Shown here: positions 25,728-34,037 of the stretch, piece after piece
How positions within the stretch are numbered: the stretch's first letter is position 1
How the letters are laid out: the number at the start of each line of letters is the position of its first letter
Assembly (NCBI RefSeq): GCF_031085175.1
Contig: NZ_JAVHUY010000015.1
Location: 62,001 to 126,000 of the forward strand
DNA: 64,000 nt
Direction: 5' to 3'
Origin: Phytohabitans maris
GTDB taxonomy: Bacteria > Actinomycetota > Actinomycetes > Mycobacteriales > Micromonosporaceae
Program-made: the position numbers and the translations under genes
The notes under the pieces: model-generated
The model's input: the letters and a program-made list of their open reading frames with translations, nothing else
The model's database searches: none
Told to the model about the DNA's origin: nothing

Positions 25728-26339
25728 TCACGGCCGGCCCCGGCGCCGCCGCACGGCGCCGACGGCCACCGGGACGAGGATCCAGCAGAGCCACGACTGC
25801 TCGGTCAGGAAGGAGACCGGGATCGACACCAGGAACGCGGCCGCGAGCGTCGCCATCGCGGCCGCCGCCCCGGCGAGCACCTCGGGCGGCATGTCGGAGC
25901 GGTGCAGCGTGTGACCGCGGACCTCGCGGATCATCAGTACGAACGTGATGCCCGCCGCGCCCTGCACGAGCGAGTAGAAGCCGAACCGCGCCTGGTACGC
26001 CCCGTCACCGGTGATCACGCGGGTGGCGAACGGCGTGACCACCTGCAGCAGCAGCCACACCATGGTCAGCGCGCCGAGGCGGCCGCCGAGCGAGGTGACG
26101 TACCGGAACACCCGGTGGTGCGCCGACCAGTGCCGGCCGATCACGGTGAAGCTGAGCAGGAACGCCAGGTACGCCGGCCAGTCGTCGCCCGCGGAGCGGA
26201 GCACCTCGGCGTTGGAGTCGCCGGCCGGCAGCGGGAGGTCGAGCGCGAGGAGAGTGATGGCGATCGCGATCACCGCGTCGGCGAAGAACGTCAGCCGCTC
26301 GGCCGCGATCGCCCGGACCTCGACCTCGCGCTCGTTCAC
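25728..26339 (-). CDS. TMEM175-family membrane channel protein
   Basis: A 203-residue integral membrane protein starting at GTG 26339. The first helix RLTFFADAVIAIAITLLALDL carries the FxxDAVxAIAITL-type filter motif of bacterial TMEM175 potassium channels, and about six membrane helices follow in one repeat unit, which would assemble as a tetramer. Potassium conductance is known for family members; here it is inferred. The stop is only 10 bases from that of the convergent HEAT-family gene. Confidence 0.8.
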   Translation of the reverse strand: MNEREVEVRAIAAERLTFFADAVIAIAITLLALDLPLPAGDSNAEVLRSAGDDWPAYLAFLLSFTVIGRHWSAHHRVFRYVTSLGGRLGALTMVWLLLQVVTPFATRVITGDGAYQARFGFYSLVQGAAGITFVLMIREVRGHTLHRSDMPPEVLAGAAAAMATLAAAFLVSIPVSFLTEQSWLCWILVPVAVGAVRRRRGRP

Positions 26340-26410
26340 GGGCGCCGCCCGGGCCGCGGGGCGGCGGGCGCGCTCCCGCTCGCGGCGTGCGGCGTCGGCA
26401 CATGATCAAG

Positions 26411-27328
26411 CTACACCCGGGGAGCCCTCGCCGTGGGCAGTCCGACCGGTGTGCCGGGCGGGGTGAGCAGGCAGCGGGCCACCGTCGCCAGGCGCCGCCG
26501 GTGCGGCACGACCGCCCGCCGGGCGAAGACGTCGTGGCCGGCCCGCTCGACCTCGTCGAGGATCCCGCCGTAGAGGTGGAAGGCCGCCCGGATGCACGCC
26601 TGCGACGCGGGTGCCAGCATCGGCACCCCGGGCGCGGCGGCGGCGTAGTGTGCCCGGGCACGCGTCACCTCGTACCCGATGAGGTCCTTTATGGAGGGTG
26701 AGGCGGCGCGGCGGTCCGCGGCCGCGCGGAGGTCGGCCCGGGTGACGCCGAATTTCTCCAGGTCGGCGCGGGGCAGGTAGACCCGGCCGCGGTCGAGGTC
26801 TTCGCCGACGTCGCGGATGAAGTTGGTGAGCTGGAAGGCGAGGCCGAGCTGGCGGGCCGGCTCGCGGGCCAGCGCGCGGTCGGCGGGCTCCAGGATCGGC
26901 AGCATCATCGCGCCGATCGCCGCCGCCGAACCCTCCATGTAGGACAGCAGGTCGTCGTAGCCGGCGTAGTCGCGGACCTCCAGGTCCATCGCCATGCTTT
27001 GCAGGAACGTGGCGAAGTCGGCCGGGTCCATCGCGAAGACCTCGATGGTGTGCAGCACCGCGGGGAGGAGGGGGTCGTCGACCCGCTCGCCGGCCAGCCC
27101 GGCCAGGAAGCGGTCGGACCAGTCGCGCAGCCGCCGCGCCCGCTCGGCCGTGGCGAGCCCGTCGGCGCGGTCCACGATCTCGTCGGCGTAGCGGGTGAAG
27201 CCGTACAGCGCGTGGACGTGGCGGCGCTTTCCGGCGGGGAGCAGGCGGGTGGCCAGGTAGTAACTGCGGCCGTGCCGGCGGTGCAGCGCACGGCAGCGCG
27301 CGTACGCGGCGGCGAGTGCCGGGTCCAA
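26411..27328 (-). CDS. crtB: Phytoene/squalene synthase family enzyme
   Basis: A 305-residue prenyl synthase, which in the CrtB branch condenses two geranylgeranyl diphosphates to phytoene. Both Asp-rich motifs are visible: YADEIVD at residues 47-53, and QLTNFIRDVGEDLDRGRVYL. The predicted start is a TTG at 27328 after a GAGGGGAGC ribosome site; no better in-frame start exists. It is divergent from a CarH/LitR-like photoreceptor regulator with direct repeats between them, which supports light-controlled isoprenoid synthesis. Desaturase and cyclase genes are not in the window, so the product could instead be an unmodified C30 or C40 isoprenoid. Confidence 0.85.
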   Translation of the reverse strand: MDPALAAAYARCRALHRRHGRSYYLATRLLPAGKRRHVHALYGFTRYADEIVDRADGLATAERARRLRDWSDRFLAGLAGERVDDPLLPAVLHTIEVFAMDPADFATFLQSMAMDLEVRDYAGYDDLLSYMEGSAAAIGAMMLPILEPADRALAREPARQLGLAFQLTNFIRDVGEDLDRGRVYLPRADLEKFGVTRADLRAAADRRAASPSIKDLIGYEVTRARAHYAAAAPGVPMLAPASQACIRAAFHLYGGILDEVERAGHDVFARRAVVPHRRRLATVARCLLTPPGTPVGLPTARAPRV

Positions 27329-27358
27329 TCCCGCTCCCCTCGATATCGGTGCCGTTTC

Positions 27359-27381
27359 TTAACGACGCAGTAAACGACGCA
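27359..27381. promoter_or_regulatory. Direct-repeat operator between crtB and the MerR/B12 regulator
   Basis: AACGACGCA occurs at 27361-27369 and again at 27373-27381, in the contexts TTAACGACGCAG and TAAACGACGCAA, a 12-bp period on one helix face. Direct repeats near promoter elements are characteristic of CarH-type operators. The repeats lie 27 bases before the regulator start and 32 bases before the crtB start, so one bound protein could repress both. Confidence 0.6.
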
Positions 27382-27407
27382 AGTCGCGCCTACGTTACCC
27401 TGATCCA

Positions 27408-28331
27408 GTGAACAGGGCGCCCGGAGACGGGCTGAGCGCGGGTGAGGTCGCCCGCCGGCTCGGGGTCGCGGTCACCACGTTGCGCAGCTGGCACCGGCGG
27501 TACGGGCTCGGCCCGGACCAGCACGAGGCCCACCACCACCGGCGGTACACCCGGCAGGACCTCTCCCGCCTCGAGGTGATGTGCCGCCTGACCGGGGAGG
27601 GCATGCCGGCCGCCGATGCCGCACGGGCCGCGCTCACCGTGCACCCGCTGGAGAGCGTCGAGCGGCCGCGGACCGGTTCCGCCCTCAGCGCCCGCGCCGG
27701 CGGCGGCAACACGATCCCGGTCGGCGGCGCCGGCCCGGAGGCCCGCGGGTTGGCCCGGGCCGCCATGCGCCTGGACGTCGCCACGATGTCCAGTGTGATC
27801 ACCCGCATGATCGGCGCGCGAGGGGTGGTCCACACCTGGGACCACCTGCTGCGCCCGGTGCTCGCCGGCGTCGGCGAACGGCACGCGGCCGGCGGCGGGC
27901 TGGTCGAGGTCGAGCACCTGCTCTCCCGCACCATCTCCGAGACGTTCGCCGCCGTGCCCCGCCCGGCCGGCGCCCCCACCCCGCGGACGCTGCTCGCCAG
28001 CGCCGACGAGGAGCAGCACACGCTCCCCGTCGAGGCCCTCGCCGCGGCGCTCGCCGAGCGCGGCCACCGTTCGCTGATGCTCGGCGCCCGCGTCCCGCCC
28101 GGCGCGCTCGCCGCGGTGGTCGGCCGCGTCGGCCCCACCGTCGTGGTGCTCTGGTCGCAGGCGCCGGCCACCGCGGCGGCCGGCCAGCTGAACGGCCTAC
28201 GGGGCACCCCGCTGGTCGTCGCCGCCGGCCCCGGCTGGCCCCGCGACGGCCTGCCCCCGTCGGCGGCCCGCCCGGCCAGCCTGGGCGAGGCGCTCGACCT
28301 CACCCTCCGCTGGCTGCCCACCGCCGGCTGA
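27408..28331 (+). CDS. MerR-type regulator with cobalamin-binding domain (CarH/LitR-like photoreceptor)
   Basis: A 307-residue regulator starting at GTG 27408. Residues 8-70 are a MerR winged helix (LSAGEVARRLGVAVTTLRSW, RRYTRQDLSRLEVM). A helical bundle and a Rossmann-like B12 domain follow. The CarH Wx9EH signature appears as H159-x9-E169-H170 (ERHAAGGGLVEVEH), with His in place of Trp. The B12 lower-ligand motif ExHxxG appears as E202-Q-H204-TLP, keeping the axial His but with Pro for Gly. In CarH/LitR proteins adenosylcobalamin makes a DNA-bound tetramer that light breaks. Control of the divergent crtB is therefore inferred, with the caveat of the altered residues. Confidence 0.82.
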   Translation: MNRAPGDGLSAGEVARRLGVAVTTLRSWHRRYGLGPDQHEAHHHRRYTRQDLSRLEVMCRLTGEGMPAADAARAALTVHPLESVERPRTGSALSARAGGGNTIPVGGAGPEARGLARAAMRLDVATMSSVITRMIGARGVVHTWDHLLRPVLAGVGERHAAGGGLVEVEHLLSRTISETFAAVPRPAGAPTPRTLLASADEEQHTLPVEALAAALAERGHRSLMLGARVPPGALAAVVGRVGPTVVVLWSQAPATAAAGQLNGLRGTPLVVAAGPGWPRDGLPPSAARPASLGEALDLTLRWLPTAG

Positions 28332-28380
28332 GCGGAGCGTTTCTTGGGGTGCGTTTCCCGCGGCCTCACCCTCCGGCGGC
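28331..28380. repeat. Dispersed intergenic repeat, copy A
   Basis: The sequence AGCGGAGCGTTTCTTGGGGT, followed by GCGTTTCCCGC and TCACCCTCCG, recurs nearly intact at 45589-45636, and its right half recurs inverted at 42960-42981. Here it fills the gap between two converging genes and may also terminate transcription. Confidence 0.6.
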
Positions 28381-28388
28381 GGCCGGTC

Positions 28389-29321
28389 CTACGGGCCGGA
28401 GCCGTCGCTCAGCGCCGGTAGCTCCGCCTCCACCTCGGCCCGGGTGAAGTCGCCGGCCGGCAGGTGGCGGGCGTTGGCGCGGGCGGCCGCGGCGGCCAGG
28501 CGGAGCCCGGCGAGCACGTCTGCGCCGCCATCCGCGAGGTGGGCCGCGGCCAGGCCGGCGAGGAACGCGTCGCCGCTGCCGACCGGCAGCGCGCCGTCGA
28601 GCGGGGGATGGGTGACCGCGCGCCGGCCGTCCGGGCCGAGGTAGCGGGCGCCACCCGGGCCGGCGGTGACGACGGCGGCGCGGGCGCCCAGCGCGCGGAG
28701 CGCCTCGGCGCTGGCCCAGCCCTGCGCCGGGGCGCCGGTCACCGCGGCCGCCTCGTGCTCGTTGACCTTGACCAGGTCGGGGCGGCGGGCGAGCGCGGCG
28801 GCCAGGGCCGGCCCGTCCGAGTCCACCAGCACCGGTACGCCCCGGGCGGCGGCGACGTCGACGATCTCGGCGAGCGCGGTGACCGGCAATCCGGGCGGTA
28901 CCCGTCCGGAGAGCGCGACGGCGTCGCCGGGCCCCAGCCGCTCGACGTGCTCCACGACGGCCGCCCGGACGCCCGGCCAGAGCGCCGCCGGCACCGCGCG
29001 TACCGGCTCGTAGACCTGGGTCAGCGTGCCGGTGCCCTCGTCGAGCAGGCACTGGCACTCGCGGGTCTCGACGCCACTGTCCACCCAGGACACGTCGAGC
29101 CCGTCCGTGTGCGCCCGCATGACCTCGCCGGTCGCGCCGCCGACGAGCGCGACCGCCCGGGTGGGTACCCCGAGGCTGGTGGCGGCGCGGGCGGCGTTGA
29201 GGCCCTTGCCACCGGCCCGGACCAGCACGTCGCGCGGCCGGTTGATGCCGCCGAGGCGCAGGGCGGGGAGCCAGGCGTACCGGTCCAGCGACGGCGCCAG
29301 GCTCACGCAGAGCAGCGTCAT
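28389..29321 (-). CDS. PfkB-family hexose kinase (1-phosphofructokinase type)
   Basis: A 310-residue ribokinase-fold enzyme. N-terminal LAPSLDRYAWLPALRLGGINR and RAGGKGLNAARAATSLG match the 1-phosphofructokinase/tagatose-6-phosphate kinase branch, and the catalytic Asp lies in PVGSGDAFLAGLAA. It is the last gene of a six-gene sugar operon and overlaps the preceding kinase gene by 4 bases. With that kinase and the aldolase, it could supply the second phosphate that makes a ketose bisphosphate for cleavage. The true sugar is unknown. Confidence 0.82.
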   Translation of the reverse strand: MTLLCVSLAPSLDRYAWLPALRLGGINRPRDVLVRAGGKGLNAARAATSLGVPTRAVALVGGATGEVMRAHTDGLDVSWVDSGVETRECQCLLDEGTGTLTQVYEPVRAVPAALWPGVRAAVVEHVERLGPGDAVALSGRVPPGLPVTALAEIVDVAAARGVPVLVDSDGPALAAALARRPDLVKVNEHEAAAVTGAPAQGWASAEALRALGARAAVVTAGPGGARYLGPDGRRAVTHPPLDGALPVGSGDAFLAGLAAAHLADGGADVLAGLRLAAAAARANARHLPAGDFTRAEVEAELPALSDGSGP

Positions 29322-30190
29322 CGGAGCGCGGGCAGGCTCGGTACGACGGTCATCGGCCCGGTCACCCGGATCGCCTGGGCGGCGACCGCGACCCCGGCCC
29401 GGGCCGCCGTGCGGGGGTCGGCGCCGGCCAGGGAGGCGGCGATGAACCCGGCGGCGAACGAGTCGCCGGCGCCGTCGGTGTCGACCGGCTCCACCGGGAC
29501 CGCCGGTACCGCCGTGGTGCCGGTGCCGTCGCGGACCAGCGCGCCGGCCGGCCCGCGCGTGGTGCAGACGGTGGCGCCGCCCGCGACGAGCGCGTCGACG
29601 TCCGCGCCGAGCGCCTCGAGCTCGCCCTCGGTGGGGAGCAGCACGTGGGCCAGGGGCAGCACGTCGAGCAGCGCCCGCGCGTTGGTCGACTCGGGGCGTA
29701 CGTTCGGGTCGACGGAGACGCGGGCGCCGGCGCGGTGGGCCCGGCGCAGCGCGGCGAGGGCGGTCGCCGCGAGCGGTTCGCCGAAGATGAGCGCCGAGCC
29801 GGACATGTGCAGCCAGGCGGCCCGCTCGGGCAGGTCGCCGAGGTCGGCCTCGGTGACCCGGGTCGCGGCGGTGCCGGCCACCGCGAAGTCGAACTCGCGG
29901 TGGCCCTCACCCCGGTACGTGATGCGGGCGGTGGCGGTCGGCGCGTCCGCCACCTCGACGAGGTGCCCGAGGTCGACGCCGGCCGCGCCGAGCCCGTCCC
30001 GCATCACCTGGCCGTGCGCGTCCCGGCCCACCCCGCCGACGAACGCCGTGGGTACGCCGAGCCGGGCGGCCACGTACGCGGCGATCGCCGGTGCCCCGCT
30101 CGGCCACGGCCCCGCGTACGGCGTGTCCGCGCCGGCGGGACCGACGTCGCGCTGGTACACGACGATCGCCTCGCCCACGATCAACAACAT
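29318..30190 (-). CDS. PfkB-family carbohydrate kinase
   Basis: A 290-residue ribokinase-fold kinase from the ATG at 30190 (LLIVGEAIVVYQRD). PSGAPAIAAYVAARLG and FVGGVGRDAHGQ form the sugar-binding side, and TDGAGDSFAAGFIAASL holds the catalytic Asp and anion hole. This form resembles fructokinase, 2-keto-3-deoxygluconate kinase or 5-dehydro-2-deoxygluconate kinase more than FruK. It sits 13 bases after the aldolase gene and overlaps the next kinase gene. Two different PfkB kinases in one operon imply sequential phosphorylations or two related substrates. Confidence 0.82.
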   Translation of the reverse strand: MLLIVGEAIVVYQRDVGPAGADTPYAGPWPSGAPAIAAYVAARLGVPTAFVGGVGRDAHGQVMRDGLGAAGVDLGHLVEVADAPTATARITYRGEGHREFDFAVAGTAATRVTEADLGDLPERAAWLHMSGSALIFGEPLAATALAALRRAHRAGARVSVDPNVRPESTNARALLDVLPLAHVLLPTEGELEALGADVDALVAGGATVCTTRGPAGALVRDGTGTTAVPAVPVEPVDTDGAGDSFAAGFIAASLAGADPRTAARAGVAVAAQAIRVTGPMTVVPSLPALR

Positions 30191-30203
30191 GGCGGCCGCC
30201 CTC

Positions 30204-31049
30204 TCAGTGTCGGGCGAGGGCCCGCTCGGGCGGTACGCCGTCGTGGGTGACGGCGCGCAGGCCGGCGAGCACCTCGGCCGGGTGCTCGGCGCGGAAGACC
30301 CGCCGCCCGAACATGACGCCCGCGGCACCGGCGGCGACCGAGTCGGCCGCCAGCCGCAGCGTGCTGGCCGGGTCCTCGCCGCCCGGGCCGCCAGCCACCA
30401 GGATCGGCGCGAAGCAGGTCTGCGCGACCGGGCTGAACGCCTCGACCGAGCCGTTCCAGACGACCTTAACCAGGTCGGCGCCGATGTCGGCGGAGATCCG
30501 GCAGTACAGGCTGAGCACATCGGTGCTCAGCGCCGCGCCCCCCTCCGGTTCGAGGGCGGAGCGCGGCTCGATGATGACCGCCACGCCGACCCGGGCCGCG
30601 TCGCGGACGATACGCGCGTTGCGCTCGATCTCGGCGCGCTCCAGGGCGGTGTCCCGCTGTCCGATGTAGAGGTACGTCATGACGGCGTCGACGCCGGCCG
30701 CGGCGACCTCCTCCAGCGAGGCGAGCTGGGCCAGCACCCCCTCGCCCCGCCCGTCGGCGCCCGGCGTGTAGATCTTGCGGCCGTGGTTCTTCCAGTCCAG
30801 GTGCAGGACCAGCGCCGGGCGGCCGCGGCCGACGAAGAAGTCTTCGACCAGCGGCAGCATCCCGGGCGTCACCATGACCCCGTCCGCGGCGTCGAGCTGG
30901 CCGAACACCGCGTCGATCTCCGCGCGGGTGGCCAGGCCCGCGGGCGGCCCGCTCATCACGCCGTGCGAGGCCGCGACCACGACGGCTCGGCCGGTACGCG
31001 GGTCGAGCACCCGGCCGAGCCTGATCTTCTTACCGGTACGGGAGTCCAT
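30204..31049 (-). CDS. Class I (DhnA/LsrF-type) aldolase
   Basis: A 281-residue TIM-barrel aldolase. KKIRLGRVLDPRTGRAVVVA with ASHGVMSGP at the N-terminus, LVLHLDWKNHG, and the Schiff-base Lys in ADLVKVVWNG mark the DhnA/LsrF fructose-bisphosphate aldolase-like family, followed by the phosphate-binding VAGGPGGEDPA and AAGAAGVMFGRRVF. It should cleave a phosphorylated ketose or keto-acid into C3 units. It is only 3 bases after the periplasmic-type binding protein gene and 13 before the first kinase gene, so it is part of the same catabolic operon. Confidence 0.85.
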   Translation of the reverse strand: MDSRTGKKIRLGRVLDPRTGRAVVVAASHGVMSGPPAGLATRAEIDAVFGQLDAADGVMVTPGMLPLVEDFFVGRGRPALVLHLDWKNHGRKIYTPGADGRGEGVLAQLASLEEVAAAGVDAVMTYLYIGQRDTALERAEIERNARIVRDAARVGVAVIIEPRSALEPEGGAALSTDVLSLYCRISADIGADLVKVVWNGSVEAFSPVAQTCFAPILVAGGPGGEDPASTLRLAADSVAAGAAGVMFGRRVFRAEHPAEVLAGLRAVTHDGVPPERALARH

Positions 31050-31052
31050 GCC

Positions 31053-32054
31053 TCACGCCTTCGGGCAGTCGAAGCTGTACAGGTACTTGCGCACCTCCGG
31101 GCTCTGGAGGTTGTCCTTCGTGGCGACGACCGCGCCGGTGGAGATCTCCTTGGTCACCGGCTTGCCGGTCAGCGCGTTGACCGCCTGCTCGGCCGCGGCG
31201 ATGCCCTCGTCGTACGGCTTGAGCACCACCTGCGCGGCGACCGTTCCGTCCTCGATCTGCTGGACGCCGGGCGGGTTGGCGTTGAACCCGACGATCGTCA
31301 CCTTGCTGGCCGCGTTGGCCGACTTGAGCGCGGCGACCGCGCCCTCGGTGTTGAACGCGGCGGTGGAGAAGATGCCGGTCAGGTCCGCGTTCGCGGCGAG
31401 GGTGGCGGAGACGATCGACGCGGCGGTCTGCACGCTGTTGTTGGAGAACTGCTGGCCCAGGTACTTCAGCCCGGACGCCGCCTTGATGCCCTCGGCGAAG
31501 CCCTTCTCCCGGTCGTCGGTGGTGGTGACGCCGGCGGAGAGGTTGACCGTGAGCACCGAGCCGGACTTGCCGCCGAGCAGCTCGACGAGCTTGGCCGCGG
31601 CGACCTTGCCGGCCTCGATGTTGTCGGAGCTGACCTGCGCCTCGGCCAGCGACGGGTCCTCCAGCGTGGTGTCCACGAGCACGACCTTGATGCCCTGGCT
31701 GGTCGCCTGGCGCAGCGGGGCGTAGAGCGCCTTGCTGTCGGTCGGCGCGATGATGATGACGTCCGGCTTCTTGGCGATGACCGCCTGCAGGATCGGGATC
31801 TGGTCGGTGGGGCTGAACGACTTCGGCGCCTGTACGTCCACTGTGGAGCCAGACTTGGCGGCGACCGCCTGGATGCCGCAGGCGACGGAGCCGTAGTAGG
31901 CGTCGTTGGCGACGCCGGGGATGAACGCGATGTCGAAGCTGTCCTCGGCGGAGCCGCCGCTGCCGCTGCCGCCGTCGTTGTCGTCGCCGCAGGCGGCCAG
32001 CGACAGGGCCAGTAAGGCGGCCGTGGCGGCCGCGCCGAAACGTATGTGACGCAT
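31053..32054 (-). CDS. Sugar ABC transporter substrate-binding lipoprotein
   Basis: A 333-residue lipoprotein anchored outside the membrane. The lipobox LSLAAC places the lipidated Cys at residue 22, followed by a Gly/Ser/Asp tether. The mature part is a ribose-type (Peripla_BP_4) binding protein: FDIAFIPGVANDAYYGSVACG, IIIAPTDSKALYAPL, VVLVDTTLED, KVTIVGFNANPPGVQQI. It delivers a sugar or polyol to the permease encoded 40 bases upstream. No second permease or second binding protein is seen. Confidence 0.88.
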   Translation of the reverse strand: MRHIRFGAAATAALLALSLAACGDDNDGGSGSGGSAEDSFDIAFIPGVANDAYYGSVACGIQAVAAKSGSTVDVQAPKSFSPTDQIPILQAVIAKKPDVIIIAPTDSKALYAPLRQATSQGIKVVLVDTTLEDPSLAEAQVSSDNIEAGKVAAAKLVELLGGKSGSVLTVNLSAGVTTTDDREKGFAEGIKAASGLKYLGQQFSNNSVQTAASIVSATLAANADLTGIFSTAAFNTEGAVAALKSANAASKVTIVGFNANPPGVQQIEDGTVAAQVVLKPYDEGIAAAEQAVNALTGKPVTKEISTGAVVATKDNLQSPEVRKYLYSFDCPKA

Positions 32055-32094
32055 GGTCGGTTCCTTCCGGTCGTGCTGTGTGGGGGTTGCCGCG

Positions 32095-33270
32095 TCAGCG
32101 GGCGGTTCTCGCCCGCCTTCGCAGCTGGTCCAGGTAGACGGCGGCGACGAGCACGACGCCGACCGCGAAGTCGCGCCAGAACGAGTTGAGGCCGACGATC
32201 ACCAGGCCGTTGGCGAGGACGGCGGGGATCATGGTGCCGACGAGCGTGCCGAACATCGTGCCGACGCCGCCGAAGAGGCTGGTACCGCCGATCACGACGG
32301 CCGCGATCACGGCGAGGTTGTCGGTCGCGTGGCCGCTGAGCGTGGTCGAGCCGAACTGGGCGTAGCTCATGATGCCGGCGAGCCCGGCCAGCAGCCCGGC
32401 CATCGTGTACACGCTGATCAGGTGCCGGTCCACGCTGATGCCGGCGCGGCGGGCCGCCTCGGCGTTGGAGCCGATCGCGTACGTGCGCCGCCCGTACCGG
32501 GTCACGCCGAGGACCAGCCCGCCGACCAGCGCGACCGCGAGGGCGACCACGACCAGCCACGGCACGCCGGCCACCCGGCCCACGCCGAGGTTGTCGACCA
32601 GCTCGTACGGGATGTCCTTGAGGTCGTTGCCGTTCGTGATGACCTGGGCCAGGCCCTGCGCCGCCCCGAACGAGCCCAGCGTGGCGATCAGCGGCGGCAC
32701 CCGCAGCTTGGTGACGACCAGGCCGTTGACGACGCCCCACGCGGCGCCGGCGGCCATGCTGACCGCGATGCCCACGAGGGCGGCGCCCCAGCCCTGCCCG
32801 CCCATCGCCTTCATCACCTCGCCGGCCGCTACGCCGGAGAAGACCAGCACCGAGCCGACGGAGAGGTCGACGCCACCGGTGATCAGCACGAACGTCGCGC
32901 CGACCCCCATCACGATCAGCAGGGAGGCGCTGATCAGGACGTTCGTGAAGTTGGCGGTGGTGAAGAACGCGTCGAAGTCGAGGATCGCGAACAGCGCCAC
33001 GATCACCAGGAGGATCGCGGTGATGTCGGTGGCGGAGCCGAGCAGGGCCCGGCGGCGGCGCACCTTGGGTGCCTCCTCGGCGCCCGCCGCCGGACCGGCC
33101 TTGGCGAGCAAACCGCCCGGTGCCTTCCGCGCTCCGCCGTTCGGCGCTTGTCCGCCGTCGTGGTTGAGGCCCGTGGCCTCACGGCTCCCGCCCTCCGCCT
33201 TCCTCGCTCCGCCGTTCGGCGCTTGTCCGCCGTCGTGGTTGAGGCCCGTAGCCTCACGGCTCCCGCTCAT
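32095..33270 (-). CDS. Ribose-type ABC sugar permease with a duplicated N-terminal insertion
   Basis: A 391-residue membrane permease of the RbsC/BPD_transp_2 family with about ten helices and the conserved ITGGVDLSVGSVLVFSGV and ISVYTMAGLLAGLAG. The ATG at 33270 overlaps the stop of the ATPase gene (ATGA), which fixes the start. Residues 2-53 are foreign in style: two near-identical copies of SREATGLNHDGGQAPNGGAR-KA before the normal cytoplasmic N-terminus (KVRRRRALLGSATDIT). The copies are encoded by a 75-bp-period tandem repeat. The insert lies before the first helix, so transport may be unaffected. Confidence 0.88.
   Translation of the reverse strand: MSGSREATGLNHDGGQAPNGGARKAEGGSREATGLNHDGGQAPNGGARKAPGGLLAKAGPAAGAEEAPKVRRRRALLGSATDITAILLVIVALFAILDFDAFFTTANFTNVLISASLLIVMGVGATFVLITGGVDLSVGSVLVFSGVAAGEVMKAMGGQGWGAALVGIAVSMAAGAAWGVVNGLVVTKLRVPPLIATLGSFGAAQGLAQVITNGNDLKDIPYELVDNLGVGRVAGVPWLVVVALAVALVGGLVLGVTRYGRRTYAIGSNAEAARRAGISVDRHLISVYTMAGLLAGLAGIMSYAQFGSTTLSGHATDNLAVIAAVVIGGTSLFGGVGTMFGTLVGTMIPAVLANGLVIVGLNSFWRDFAVGVVLVAAVYLDQLRRRARTAR
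33122..33266. repeat. Tandem 70-bp repeat (75-bp period) inside the permease gene
   Basis: Copy 1 spans 33122-33191 and copy 2 spans 33197-33266, with 68 of 70 bases identical. Each copy contains small hairpins (GCCGTTCGGC; GAGGC-CACGG-GCCTC on the coding strand, with TACGG in copy 2) and stays open in the permease frame. Such near-identity in coding DNA implies recent duplication or gene conversion. Confidence 0.9.
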
Positions 33271-34037
33271 TCCGCGTCCTCCTGGGTCCACGCGCCCGTC
33301 ATCGCGCCGACGATCTGCGCCTCGTCGGTCTCCCGGGTGACCAGCCGGGCCACCCGGCGGCCGAGGCGGAGCACCTCGATCCGGTCGGAGACCGCCATCA
33401 CGTCCGGCAAGCTGTGGCTGATCAGCACGACCGAGCGGCCCGAGTCGCGCACCCGCCGGATCAGGTCGAGCACCGCCCGGGTCTGCGGCACGCCGAGCGC
33501 GGCGGTCGGCTCGTCCATGATCACGAGACGGTCCGCCCAGGTCACCGCCCGCGCGACCGCGACGCTCTGCTGCTGACCGCCGGAGAGCGTGGCCACCGGG
33601 GCGGTGGGGTCCTTGATGGCGACCTTCAGGTCGGTGAGCACCTGGACCGCCCGGGCGGCCATCCGCTTCTTGGCCAGCACGCCGAACCGCCCGAGCAGGC
33701 CGGCGGCGAGCAGCTCGCGGCCGAGGAAGAGGTTGGCCGCCGTGTCGAGGTCGGGGGCGAGGGCCAGGTCCTGGTACACGGTCTCGATGCCGAGGCCGTG
33801 GACGGCGCTCGGCGACAGGCCGGCGATGGAGCTGCCGGCGAAGCGGATCTCGCCCGCGTCCGGGGCGTACACCCCGCAGATGGTCTTGATCAAGGTGCTC
33901 TTGCCGGCGCCGTTGTCGCCCATCAGGGCGACGACCTCGCCCTCGCCGACGGCGAAGCTCGCCCCGCGGAGCGCTTCGACCGCGCCGAACCGCTTCGTCA
34001 CCCCGCGTGCCTCGAGCAGTGCTGTCACCGCTTCCAC
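33267..34037 (-). CDS. Sugar ABC transporter ATPase
   Basis: A 256-residue ATPase, first gene of the operon, with Walker A MGDNGAGKST, Q-loop VYQDLAL, signature LSGGQQQSVAVARAV, Walker B RLVIMDEPTAAL and H-loop LISHSLPD. It is a single-NBD protein, not the double-NBD RbsA form, so it should dimerize with itself under the permease. The start is GTG 34037. It is translationally coupled to the permease by a 4-base overlap. A TTGACA box 112 bases upstream is the likely operon promoter. Confidence 0.9.
   Translation of the reverse strand: MEAVTALLEARGVTKRFGAVEALRGASFAVGEGEVVALMGDNGAGKSTLIKTICGVYAPDAGEIRFAGSSIAGLSPSAVHGLGIETVYQDLALAPDLDTAANLFLGRELLAAGLLGRFGVLAKKRMAARAVQVLTDLKVAIKDPTAPVATLSGGQQQSVAVARAVTWADRLVIMDEPTAALGVPQTRAVLDLIRRVRDSGRSVVLISHSLPDVMAVSDRIEVLRLGRRVARLVTRETDEAQIVGAMTGAWTQEDAE

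Noticed and set aside
28389-34037. AI-2 (Lsr) uptake system
   Set aside because: An LsrF-like aldolase and ABC parts are present, but there is no FGGY-type LsrK or LsrG and the kinases are PfkB-type.
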